This document shows positions 49,845 through 60,700 of a DNA stretch of 64,000 nt, piece after piece. The position numbers and the translations under genes were made by a program. Position 1 is the stretch's first letter; each line of letters starts with the position of its first letter. Source of the DNA: Basidiobolus meristosporus CBS 931.73 (lineage: Eukaryota > Basidiobolomycota > Basidiobolomycetes > Basidiobolales > Basidiobolaceae); the NCBI GenBank assembly GCA_002104905.1, contig MCFE01000025.1, positions 124,001 through 188,000 of the forward strand, written 5' to 3'. The notes below the pieces were generated by a model. It was not told where the DNA came from and did no database searches. It saw only the letters and a program-made list of their open reading frames with translations.

Positions 49845-50352
49845 AGTGTTATGTATTTACGGGAAAGAAACGAGATAAAATATATAACAAAAGAAAGTCA
49901 AGAAAGCAAGGTTTGTAATAGCTATGAAAACTCTAATATCTTGAGCCTATGTCTTTAAGCAAGTGTCGTTATCTTCAGTCAGTAAAACTTGTCAGTCTAT
50001 TAGCAATAAGTTCAGCTGATTGGAGCAGACTGATTATAAGCTAACGAATGTGACGCGCGAATCAATGAATTGAAATAGATTAGAAAAAAATGGGAATACG
50101 TATTCGATCGGACAATAATGCTTCACTCCTAGATCTTGTTTCAAGTACCTACAGTGGATTGCGGGTTGCTGGTTGTGGGTTGGATCGGTGCCACTACTGT
50201 ACCATCGATTAAATCCACGTAGCTGACCCGTTTGACGGGTGTGGTTGGATTTGTTGATGACCAAGTATTTCTGTTGCCCAATTCATCAACAAACTTCATG
50301 ATGTGTCACAGATACACGTATAAAAACACCGATTTCGAATGGACATGATTCA
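49845..50352. promoter_or_regulatory. Divergent promoter region XRN1 / EPL1-like
   Basis: About 508 nt between two divergent start codons. AT-rich, with no gene and no specific site recognised. Confidence 0.5.
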
Positions 50353-51313
50353 ATGCCCAAACGTTCTTTGCAACTGAAGGAGCGGATTCCAGTTTACCGT
50401 GAATACGAAGTCTGCTGTCAGGAACTTCGCCCTCCTGCGAGAAGATACTCCGTTACCAGCGACATAGTGATTCCGAAAGAGAGAAATGTATCTAGTTTCA
50501 TAAGAGCCGCAAGATAACCCAATAGTAACCACTTTTGCAGGAAATCCATTTACGTTCGTTACTTGGGAATAACCCCGGTCTGGAGGGAATCCCAGTCCCG
50601 AAGGTTTACGCCCTTCCTTTACATGATGCATTCCCGTCCAAGAGATTTTCCCTGCCTAAAGAATTTATAACATACAATCGCCCAGAAATTCCTTCCCATT
50701 TAGAATACAATTTAAATGAACATGATGAGCAATGGTTGCATAAATTGAACACTCAGAAATCCATCAACCGCTTGAATGAATCCGATTTTGAATCAATGAT
50801 GGCTATACTTGAACAATCCAACCCGGCCAAGGTATGCCACATAAAGATATTCGTTTCCCGGTACCTTGTCCAACAGATAGTCAAGTTCCAGGATATAACT
50901 CGCCAAAGTGTTGCTTTGTTTTCTCACCCAAAGGCATACAACGTCTTCAAATATTGGAGGTATTGCAAACAGACACGCGAGGGCCACATTTCTCCCTGTT
51001 TGAAGGTAACACAACATCTGTGTCGTGTGTCTGCGAAGCTACTGAATGTTGGCTCTAGACAACCGATGCAGGCGGTCCTTCTAATCCATACGTATGTTTC
51101 CGAGCAACATCCCGCAAGCATCTCAAGGATTCCCAACAAGCATGCGACAGTGCAGGAACTAGTACTTTTTTGGAGAACAGGGGATCAGGCCCTAAACGAA
51201 GTAGACCTGACCCATTAGAGGAATTGGAGGCGTTAAGACGTGGAATGCAAGAAGCGAAAATGACTTTACTAAGATTGAAGAATGCAGTGTGCAATTTTAA
51301 TAGAAATGATTAA
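50353..51313 (+). CDS. EPL1: Short enhancer-of-polycomb-like protein (NuA4 Epl1 type)
   Basis: Exons 50353-50487, 50541-51005 and 51059-51313, introns 53 nt each, 284 residues. The N-terminus MPKRSLQLKERIPVYREYE and the block EYNLNEHDEQWLHKLN...LNESDFESMMAILEQS match the EPcA domain (DEEDEKWL...LSEDDFEKIMD in the family). They are followed by VFKYWRYCKQTREG and NPYVCFRATSRKHLKD, corresponding to the VYxYWxxRR and DPYVCFRRREVRKTRK motifs. Epl1 scaffolds the Esa1 acetyltransferase module of NuA4/Piccolo. Fungal Epl1 usually runs to 550-900 residues; this protein stops about 60 residues after the last motif. It could be a second, shortened paralogue, and I cannot see whether a full-length one exists elsewhere. 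Confidence 0.75.
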
Positions 51314-51341
51314 ACTTGATGGAAATGAGACGCAGAATATT

Positions 51342-53688
51342 CTACATATTAATTATGACAAGGTGGTAGGATACAATGAAATAGAGCAACACACCGGAGG
51401 CAATAAGGACTTGCAAAAACCATGTGTGCTGAGCTTTGTATCCTGGGATCTCACCCCACCACCAGAACAAATGCTGAGCAAACGCCACTGTGATCATTAG
51501 AGATACGAATGGAGCCATGAATACCAGGCGGTACTCTAGCGGAAGTCTGTGATGACTGATCAAGTTTAACATGCCGAAGTGATAGGCAAGGTATCCAGCT
51601 AGCACCACGAAGATCAAGTACGACCAGGCCAAAATACCAGGCACATGAGGGAGCAGTTGGAATGACTTGTTGTTTTCTGTCTTCTCGTAGTCATCAACAT
51701 TGGCGTTATCCGGAATTACATATTTCTTCTGAAGCTCCAGCAGACGCTCTTTCTTTCTTTTTTCCTCCACAATCTTGTTTTGGATGTCTTCCGGAGCATC
51801 GTCCTCTTTCTCGTCATCAGAATCCTTGGCCTTGGTAGGCTTTTTAGTTTTCTTACTCTTTGTACCGTTGATTTTCTCGTTGCCGACCTTCAGCTTCTTT
51901 TGATCGTTCTGGGGTTTTTTGATGAGACTATATACATAGTATATTGCCTGAATAACAATAACGCCAAAGGCGAGAGCAAAAATACTAAGTTGTACGGTCT
52001 TTGTCTCGTAAAATTCAATCATCTCAAAAGCAACAGGCAGATCGAAGGCACCAGCATACAAGAAAGTAGCAGCACCCATCTCACGGTCATATTTGAAGCT
52101 GAAATATTGTTTGCTCATATGACCGGGGGTAACGGGTTCGATGACTTTGAAGGTATGTCTAGCAACCTCTAGTAGTTTGATTTCTCTTGCTCCGAATAGA
52201 GGTTCTAATGCCTCGGGAATGATTACACCAAGAGTGTTGTTTGGATATCCCTTGATTTCTATCTGTTGGGTTAGAGTGGCAAGCTTCTCGAAAGTGGAGT
52301 GAGAGCTACCAACAGGTCTGTAAGTGGCCTCATACACATATGCGCGATCATCCCAATGAGGCACAACCTTGAAGAATTCGGGGTCGTAATGGTTTTCAGG
52401 TTCGCTTAATTCAAAGAAACGATCGAGGAACCCTCGACAAATTGTTTGCGAGTCTGGATATTATTTGTGTTGTACGACACGAATATACCTAGATTTTGCT
52501 CCGGGAAAAGTGAGAGCTGGCTACTTTGGCCAACGGTATCACCTCCGTGTGAGATCATTCTTAAGCCTGGCCCGTATGCTGTCTCGAAAAAGCCATAGCA
52601 AGTGCCATCTGCAATAGCACTTGGTGAAAATTGTCGTGAATGCATCAGGTCTATCGTGGCAGGGTCAAGTATGCGCTGCTCTTCAGAAATGGCCCCATGG
52701 TTGAGATGAGCAATCATAAATTTGGTCATGTCATCGGCGGTGGATACCAAAGAGCCGGCAGGAAGAAGCGAAATATACAGCTCAGGAGATCTATCGAATT
52801 GGCCGGTTTTGTGGTTTTTGTCGTAGTTAACGGCCAGCTTGTATTTTCCGGATGATCTGATTTTGACCATGGTAGGGTCGGAGGCATTGTGCGGGGCAAA
52901 AGTCGTAGCATCCATTCCTAATGGGTCCAAGACGTTAAGGCGGACATATTCAGTGAATGGAAGATTGGATATCTTGCTGATGGCATGCCCTAATAGAGTG
53001 TACCCATGATTAGAGTAAGCTTGAGTCTCGTTAACATCCCTAACTCTAAGTGGGAAATGCTCGAGTGCTGGCAACAATGAGGATGGTATCTGGAAACAAA
53101 ATTTAGTATCAATGCTTCGATTGAATAGGCGATGTTGACAGTTACATTTTGGGGCTTGTTGGTAACAATACCAAGCATTTTGGTGTCTAATCCAGATGTA
53201 TGCGTCAGCAGGTTGGAGGCTGTGACATTCTTCCGGTAGTTGTTGCTAAAGAGTACGAATTCCTGGGCCTTGTCTTCATCTTGAAGGTAATAATTGATAT
53301 TGTTGTCCAAATCTATCCGGCCCTGCTCGTAAAGCTGCAATAATGATGTCGCGGTAAAGGTCTTGGAGATGGAGCCCACTTGAACAATCGTGTTTGAAGG
53401 GTCGGCGGGAGATTTTGACTCAAGATCGGAGTAGCCATAGCCGGCTGTGAAGATGACCTTCCCATCCTTGACTACAGAAACTACAGCACCTGGTAATGAC
53501 ATGTTAATTCCACTGAGCATCTGTGAGGTATCGTAGGAATACTTACCAGGAAGTTGACCCTGTTTTATCAGCTGGCCAAAAAATTCGTCAGCATAACTTT
53601 TGACCTCTTCCTTGGAAATCTCTCGGGCGGCAGTTAGACTGAGCGCCAGAGACCCAAGAGTGATTGCGGAAGATAAACGAAAGATCAT
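51342..53688 (-). CDS. Secreted/membrane beta-lactamase-fold serine hydrolase, apparent frameshift
   Basis: Exon 1 is 53146-53688 and exon 2 starts at 53089 (56-nt intron). The protein has a signal peptide (MIFRLSSAITLGSLALSLTA), then a class-C-beta-lactamase/LACTB-type domain with all three motifs: SISK (SxxK) in QVGSISKTFTA, YSN (YxN) in AYSNHGYTLLG, and HGG in MISHGGDTVGQ. Near 52428 the frame breaks after QFVEG; the next conserved stretch FLDRFFELSEPENHYDP lies in the -1 frame and runs on to 51342. That second part has at least four or five membrane helices and a long Lys/Asp-rich cytosolic loop (about 51760-51900). Bacterial relatives share this hydrolase-plus-membrane-tail layout, so acquisition by transfer is possible. 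The break may be a sequencing slip, a pseudogene mutation or recoding. Confidence 0.75.
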
Positions 53689-54332
53689 CTATCCTTATAT
53701 CTAAAACGGCGAATTGGTAATCGTATTGGTGTTTGATATTGACAGGATTTTAACGAATATTTGACAACGTCAACTTTATAAATGCGTTAGCAAAGATCAA
53801 AACAGTCACGTTTCTCCTCGCATATATACGGGAAAAGTAACACGTACGAATGGTAGCACGATAGAATACCTTTGATTGGAATTAGGTTGAATTGAATTGA
53901 ATTAGTATACAGATACTTTCGGAGTAGTTGACCATTACCATATTAATTGATAACTTGCTCCAAATTTGCAATCCGATTCCTCTGGAGCAACCGAATATTT
54001 GTAATAAATGAAGTATATTCCTTTACAATTGTCACAAATTGGTATACAATACGCCCGGTAGCAACAGAGTCGTTTAATTTAGGACTAATATGGTTAAATG
54101 AACTTACACCAATAAGTAATGTGTGAATTGTATTCCACATCGCTGAAGCACAAGCGTACCTTAGGTTTGTTCATCTTTTGACGATTTTAATCCATTATAG
54201 TTGTTTAGTTTAATTCCAGGTTATCAGTAGCTTGGTTTGATCATGTAGTTTCTACCACACTGAACTTATGATCGTTTGCTAACGGTACAAAGTGCCACAC
54301 CACTCTGGAATTGTTTTTCATGAGGTATTGCT
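53689..54332. promoter_or_regulatory. Divergent intergenic region
   Basis: Shared upstream region of the hydrolase (minus) and the AIRIM-like gene (plus). A 65-codon minus frame at 53943-54140 is not convincing. Confidence 0.5.
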
Positions 54333-54995
54333 ATGAGTTCGGAATTACCACAACAACAAATCATCTCTTTACTATCCAAACTTGATTCTTTATGTCGACA
54401 ATGGAGTACTCAACAGGCATTCACAAGTTCTTTATTCTCTTCGTTGATTAACCTTCTTACTCAGCGAGACGAAACGCTTTCTATGTTGAGCAAGCAACAG
54501 GAGACTGGATCAAACAGAAATCTACGAGTGCTAAAGAACCCTTCACTTTTGCCTTACAATGTTCTTGAGAGTTTGGTATACAAACAATCAGTAGAGCTTG
54601 AGAAGATTCTTTCCCAGCTCCATCAGTCGATAAATGGTTTTGAAAAATCGGCAAAATCCATGGCACAACTGAAGAATTCCCTGAACAAGATGCTTTCGTC
54701 AATCCCAAGCAATGGGCTAGAAAAGATTACACAAAGCAAGCAGGACCAGAATGTAGCTGCGATCACTCTTCTGGAGGTTGCCAACTGGATAGTTTCAGTA
54801 GAAGGGATGTATTCGAAGGAATTACAGGTTAAAATTCACATAATAAGAACGCTAGACATACGTCAATTGAGAGAGGTAGAAGATGTCGCCATCCGCTGGA
54901 ATTCACAGGCGCATATAAGGTTTGATGTTGAGGAGGAATTCTCAGAACGACTAAAAATATGCAAGATAATCGAAGAATACATTTCCTTAGAATAA
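54333..54995 (+). CDS. AIRIM / C1orf109-like protein (ribosome maturation)
   Basis: Intronless, 220 residues, all alpha-helical in character. The middle LRVLKNPSLLPYNVLESLVYKQSVELEKIL and the C-terminal LLEVANWIVSVEGMYSKELQVKIHIIRTL, then VAIRWNSQAHIRFDVEEEF, follow the order and key residues of human C1orf109/AIRIM (its MLEWLQDIERHYRKSYLKRKYLL and WDRIS blocks). In humans AIRIM works with the AFG2A/B AAA-ATPases in late 60S maturation. The match is from memory and low in identity; a structural search would settle it. Fungal counterparts are little described, which makes this gene worth checking. Confidence 0.55.
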   Translation: MSSELPQQQIISLLSKLDSLCRQWSTQQAFTSSLFSSLINLLTQRDETLSMLSKQQETGSNRNLRVLKNPSLLPYNVLESLVYKQSVELEKILSQLHQSINGFEKSAKSMAQLKNSLNKMLSSIPSNGLEKITQSKQDQNVAAITLLEVANWIVSVEGMYSKELQVKIHIIRTLDIRQLREVEDVAIRWNSQAHIRFDVEEEFSERLKICKIIEEYISLE

Positions 54996-55178
54996 AGTGC
55001 TACATAGAGCGAATTCATCGAGCTACATGGACTTGGACATTGCAATTTAGGGGATTTATTGAAGTGATATTTCTAAGTCTTGGTTCAACTCAATCAGATG
55101 TAGTGAGAGGGTTTAATACTCAATCGGGCCCCTGATGTCGCTGGGAGCCACACATACAGGCTTTCTTCGGGGTACAGT

Positions 55179-55858
55179 TCATTTGTTCATACCTTCCAAA
55201 TCTTTAGGGCCGAAGTACTCTGGTAGCAGCTCCTTGAGTGTCATTGTCTTAGCAGTGCGGTCATGTCGGACTAAGAGGACCAATAAGTCCGTTCCAAACT
55301 CAGCCATGAATTGGCGGCAAATACCGCATGGTGTTGGGTAGGTATCTACATCACTATATTTGAAGTTCTATTTTAATTAGTGGGCTCTTAAAAATAATGA
55401 CTTGGTTCTGGTCTTACGTAGATGCCGCAATAGCAATAAACTTTCTGTGACCCTCACTCTAAAACAGATAAGATTATATGTTAATAAGTGGGTTATTAAA
55501 TACCAGCACAAAACCACTCAACATACTATTGCTTTTTGGAAAGCACACCGTTCAGCACAAACACCAGCACCAAAGGAGGCGTTTTCAATGTTGCATCCTG
55601 AAGAGGGATTTACATGACTTTAGTTCTGAAGTAGCGGTAGTGAGATCGCAGGAATTACCCTTGAAATATTCGTTAGTGTCAGTTAACAACGCAGCGCCGA
55701 CGCGGAATTTCGAGTAAGGGCAATATGCGTAGTTACGGGCTAGTTTCTTGGATGAGGATGAATGGGGCAAGAGAGATGGCAAAGAATGAAGGCTTACCAT
55801 CAAGGGACATGTCAATGAGGGTATCCTCCTGCTCTTTGGTTAGTTGAATGTTAGACAT
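55179..55858 (-). CDS. CDD1: Cytidine deaminase
   Basis: Five exons (55798-55858, 55659-55739, 55527-55597, 55418-55458, 55179-55353) give 142 residues, the size of the homotetrameric eukaryotic enzyme that converts cytidine/deoxycytidine to uridine in pyrimidine salvage. Seen: ARNYAYCPYSKFRVGAALL, the zinc and proton-shuttle motif CNIENASFGAGVCAERCAFQKAI (CAE), and the second zinc pair YPTPCGICRQFMAEF (PCxxC). All catalytic residues are present. Introns are 58-68 nt, and each junction keeps the frame. Confidence 0.92.
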
Positions 55859-56315
55859 GATGCGGGTATTGTATTTTGGTTTGGGTACAAGCAAAAAGTG
55901 TCCGCGGAGTGAGCATTAACGAGCAATTTATAGGTTTATGCGGAATCACATTTAGCCATGGTGAGAGTAAGCATTGTATTTCCAATCTTGAATGGCCATC
56001 ATTAATCATGGATAACCTTCAATCCAACCTACACTGAAACGGTGGGTATTGGCTGTATTTGATGTGGCTTCCATCCATCAGCATCATAGTTTGATGTACA
56101 AGCCTTTTCCCATTTATAGACAGAAATAACATGATTCTAAGCAATGTTAATAAATCGCAGCAAGCGTTCATGGCAGAAATAACATGGTTCTAAGCAATGT
56201 TAATAAATCGCAGCAAGCGTTCATGGCGATTGTGATTACTGAGTTTTAGTTGGGTGTTCAAAAGATTGTACAGGTGTCGATGATTCAATGGGACTATGTA
56301 TAGAAAGAAGTATAA
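55859..56315. other. Intergenic with a tandem duplication
   Basis: Between the deaminase start and the esterase 3' end. Apart from the duplicated 53-bp unit (see next entry), nothing was recognised. Confidence 0.5.
56121..56226. repeat. Two tandem copies of a 53-bp unit
   Basis: The unit beginning CAGAAATAACATG and ending GCAAGCGTTCATGG occurs at 56121-56173 and again at 56174-56226 with a single difference seen (ATGATTC versus ATGGTTC). Near identity implies a recent duplication. It lies in the 3' flank of the esterase gene. Confidence 0.9.
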
Positions 56316-57233
56316 TTAATGATGAGGGGGAAAGCGTATCGAGCTGGCTGGATTGTCTATATTAATATCGTCCCACCAAGGTAATACCATAGGAATTTTC
56401 TCTGGGTCTAGCTCTGGCCAATGCTTTTTGATTGTCGCGAATATACCACAAAAAGTAGCATTATTGCCCAAGTCCGAAAAATGTATACCGTCAAGGAAAT
56501 AGTCCTTGAGTTGCATGCCGCGTAAGAGTCGGCGTCCCGGAATTCGGTCTTTTCGTGCCAATCTGATACGTTTTGTGAAATGCTTCCATAGATCCACCAC
56601 CGGTACATTCATCTCCTGTCCGATATCCTTGCATTTTTGAGCATAGATCTTGGTGACTTCTGACTTTCGGTCAAGGGAAATCCCTCGGAAGCTACACATT
56701 TTTTCCCACTCTTGCTCAATTAATGGTGGCGGTGTAACAAGCAGTACACGTGTTTTAGGGCTATAGTAGGGTGATTTAGGGGATTTGGTCATATTGATAA
56801 GTTCTCGTAGATTCTCTCCATAAACATCCACCGGAATATGCTGACTGGAGTTGGGTAGGGCTGCATCGTTGGTGCCAAGGAAAATAATTATCAGCTCTGT
56901 GGTAGGACTTCCTTTCGGATTGGTATCCGATTTCAGTGGCAGCAATTGGTTCAGAATGTGCTTGGCCCACTCGGTGTTGTATCCTGGAGAGTAGGTTAGT
57001 ATTATAGCCTCATATGAACAGTTGTATCAATATACTAACCGACATAGCCACGATTCAATACATCCAACTTCCCACTGTACTCATTTGCTAACGCAGCTCC
57101 CCAACCATTAATGTTGGCAAAGCTAAGCTATTTGATAGAGGTGAGAAGCAACACACCAGGTTGCAACAGGGTGAATTCTACTTACTTGAGTCATGGCATC
57201 CCCGAAAAGTATGATTTTGCTGTATTCATACAT
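56316..57233 (-). CDS. IAH1: Iah1-type SGNH hydrolase lacking its nucleophile serine
   Basis: Exons 57186-57233, 57040-57127 and 56316-56983 give 267 residues, near the length of yeast Iah1 (isoamyl-acetate esterase). SGNH blocks are visible: block I KIILFGDAMTQ, block II NRGYVGYNTEWA (Gly), block III FLGTNDAALP (Asn), block V DGIHFSDLGN (Asp-His). In block I the family has GDSITQ; here the serine codon is GCC, alanine (residue 13). The acyl-accepting nucleophile is therefore missing although the other catalytic positions remain. The rest of the fold looks well kept, with no stops, so this may be a non-catalytic paralogue rather than a decaying gene. Introns are 58 and 56 nt. Confidence 0.85.
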
Positions 57234-57759
57234 GTTGTAGGAAAGAGAGTATCAAAAAACATCCTAGCTGCTCCATTTTAAATTAGATGATGGAGTCAGT
57301 CACCTATCTCTTAATATAGTATATTCCGAAAATCCAAGGCACAAGTACAGATTCATATCTCTGCTTAGTCAGTGGATATCTATCTATTCATACTGCCCCC
57401 TATCGCTTATGTATGTAAACTCATTTCATTGGTATTAAAATATCCGCTTATCCGAATAGCGCTATTTCCTATCATTTGTTGAGTAAAGGTACCTATGCCT
57501 TGTGATTCGTTCATCTTGAAAATATCAGGGAAAGGAACTATGTTCACATGAGTAAATTCTCACACTGCTGAATTATACTTAATGTTGATTTATTGTTGGT
57601 AAGGCAATGTGCCTCAAGTTAGTCAGCTTTCTGTTGACAGGGTGCTAGAACTGAAACATTATCGAGATTATAAATGTACATGACTATAATGGGTGATTCC
57701 GCAAAGAATTTACTGGAGTGGCTCATGAAACACAAGATGGATATCAACCAGGTAAAATG
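57234..57759. other. Intergenic
   Basis: Esterase promoter and 3' flank of the second cation pump. No gene recognised. Confidence 0.5.
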
Positions 57760-60700
57760 TTACCATGCAAGTTTGGCCAGGAGCCCTTGAGGATACTTGC
57801 GAACAAAGTACTTCCGGGTCTCGTCTGCCAACAGAATAATCAACGCTCCAGCTAACGGAATGAACCAGAACTTCACGGGTACTGGTCGTGTGTTGAAGAT
57901 GTTATTGAACACTGGTAGATAGACTGCAACCAAGGCCAACACAACCGAACCAAACTGAGCTCCAAACAGCCAGAGGTTACGGGATGGTTGCGCCCACGGT
58001 GGGTGCTGTAGGATAGAGAGTCGTCTCGTACGGCTGGACAGCAGATTACCAAAGGCTTGAAGCATCACCAGGGTTACAAAGGTAACACACTGTCCTGTGT
58101 ACAGCAGGTCATCCAGCTGTTCTTGGGTCAGTCCCTTGTATCCCGCGGTCCACTTGTCAAACGTCAGCAGAATATCGCCTGCAGAGAGATGGCCAGCGGA
58201 TTGGACATAGTAGAAGAACATACAGTGAGAGAAGAGTGTTTCCAGCATACCCACAAATAGGTAGGCATGGCGCAAAAGACCCAGGTTGACAAGGCGATCC
58301 TGATTTGGACGACGAGGGGGACGTTTCAGCAGATCTGACTCCGGTGTCTCAAACATGATGGCGATCGAGGGTAACATGTCGGTCAATACACAAATACAGA
58401 TCATGAGAAAGGCAGATAGTGGCAGTGGAACACCCAGGAGTACATTCACCAAGATCGGGATCAATTCGGACCACGACCCAGCTGGAAGCAGATAGAGAAT
58501 GACCTTCTTCAAGTTGTCATACACCAGTCTTCCGTTCTCGATGGCCACAATGATGGACGAGAAGTTGTTGTCAAGGAGCACCATGTGCGCGGCCTCCATG
58601 GCCACTTCGCTACCACCACCCATGGCAATACCAATGTTGGCGGCCTTGAGAGCGGGGGCATCGTTCACACCATCACCAGTAACACCAACAATGTTGCCAC
58701 GTTGCTGGAACTCGTTGACAATTCTGAGCTTCTGTTCGGGGGTAGTACGGGCAAACACAATCTCATCATAGCCAGTGACCATATCCCATTGCTGATCAGT
58801 GAGGTCGGGGAGATCAGAGCCGGAGAGAAGAAGTGCTCTTCTGCAACTGTTGACTCCGTCATCAACAGCCAGAGTCATTTCACTTTTTTCACTAATCAGG
58901 TCTTCAACTTTGTCAATGTGCTCGGCAGTGAAAATACCCACTTGCTTAGCAATAGCAGCGGCAGTCAAGGAGAAATCACCGGTAACCATGAACAAACGCA
59001 CACCGGCACCACGACAGGTCTTCACCACATCAAAGATCTCGGGTCTGGGTGGATCGATGATGCCGACCAATCCGACAATGCACATATTCTCCGCAAGGGT
59101 GGTAACCTCTTCCGAGGTCATTCCACTACTGAACTCGCCTTCTTCCAAGTGTCTTCTTGTCATCAGAAGTACTCTTTGACCATTGGAGCTCCACTCCTCT
59201 TGCTGACGAAGTATTTGTTGTCTTGCCGAATGGTTGAATGGACTCTCAGTACCATCAAAGTTGAGGATACGCGTGCATTTGCCGAGAATGAAGTCAGGGG
59301 CACCCTTGAGCATAAGAACGGCCTTGTCAGTCCTGAATCCGTTATCTTCACTCTTTCCCTTGGCAATAGACAACATCCACTTGTTCTTGGAGTTGAAGGG
59401 GATATCAAACAGTTTCTCGAAGGTTGGGTTGTGTTCGCTGATCATTCTGTAGTCTTCGGCAAAGCGAAGAATGGCCGAATCAGTAGCGTCTCCATTGGTC
59501 TTGCGCTCGGACACTGGCAGGTCCATCGACTCGCTATCGAACGAAGCACCATTACAGAGACCAGAGACGGCGAGTAGCTCCAACACTCCGGGGGCCTTGG
59601 CGTTGTAGTGATCTCTGCACTCGTTCATGTTGAACGCCTGGCCAGCGAATCCGGAGCTAACAAACATTCTGTTTTGGGTGAGTGTCCCGGTCTTGTCGGA
59701 GGCGATGACGTTCACAGAGCCCAGAGTCTCGACTGTGGTCAAGTTCTTGACCAGCACCTTTTGCTGCTGCATCTTACGAGCAACCAGAGTGAGGGTCAGG
59801 GTGACAGCTACTGGGAGACCTTCAGGGACGAAAGCAACAAGAACGGCGATAGCATTGACCAGTGCGGTGGAGAGGTTCAAGAAGTTGGGGTAGGTGGTAC
59901 GCAACCAAGCAGCCCACAGGATCATGACAAAAACTGCCGTGGAGATTGAGAGTGTCGCAATGATCCTCACAAATCGACTGATTTCAATCTGCAACAAAGT
60001 CTTTGAAGTTCCTGCATTGCTTGATAGCTTGGCGATCTTCCCCATGACGGTGTTATCACCAGTGGAGACAACCACACCGACACCTTCACCGTTAGTGGTG
60101 AGAGTACCCATCAAAGCAACATTTTTGGACTCCAGGTAGTTCTCATCGGTCATGTCAACGGTAGCGGCGATTGGGTCACTCTCACCGGTCAGAACGGATT
60201 TGTCAAACTTGAGGTCGGAGCAACTGATCACTCGAGCATCAGCGGGAACCTTGTTACCGTATGTCAGGTAGACCACATCACCAACAACTAGGTCACTCAC
60301 TGGCACTCTCACCTTCTGGCCCCCACGATTCACCAGAGCATTTGCTGGCAGCATACCGTTGATCGAGTTCATCACCTTGGAGGAGCTCCAATCCTGATAG
60401 GCATTGAAGCCAGCTTGCAGGAAGATCACGATCAGAAGTAGAACTCCAAGACCGAGATTCAACGGGTCTGGAGGATTCCCCAGGGGCTTCCATGCCAAGA
60501 AGCAGATGAGGGCGGCAAACCACAGGAGGCCACAGAACCCACCGAAGCCATAGTCAAAAATCTTAGACCAGAGCTTGGAGGGAGGAGGAGAGATCTGGTT
60601 TTTTCCATTTTTGACCAGGCGTTCTTGTGCCTTGGCTGAGTCCAAACCATTGTCGAGCGAGGTATTGAAGCGGAGACTTATTTCGTGTAGGTTTAATTTG

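Noticed and set aside
52446-52480. A 35-nt GT-AG intron that would repair the hydrolase frame
   Set aside because: Removing it would delete the well-conserved GIFVSYNTNN strand of the beta-lactamase fold, and it is shorter than any supported intron in the window.
58585-59577. 330-codon plus-strand frame opposite the second pump
   Set aside because: Antisense shadow of the ATPase reading frame; the matching region of copy 1 does not keep a comparable frame (only shorter pieces at 13701-14015), so there is no sign of selection.
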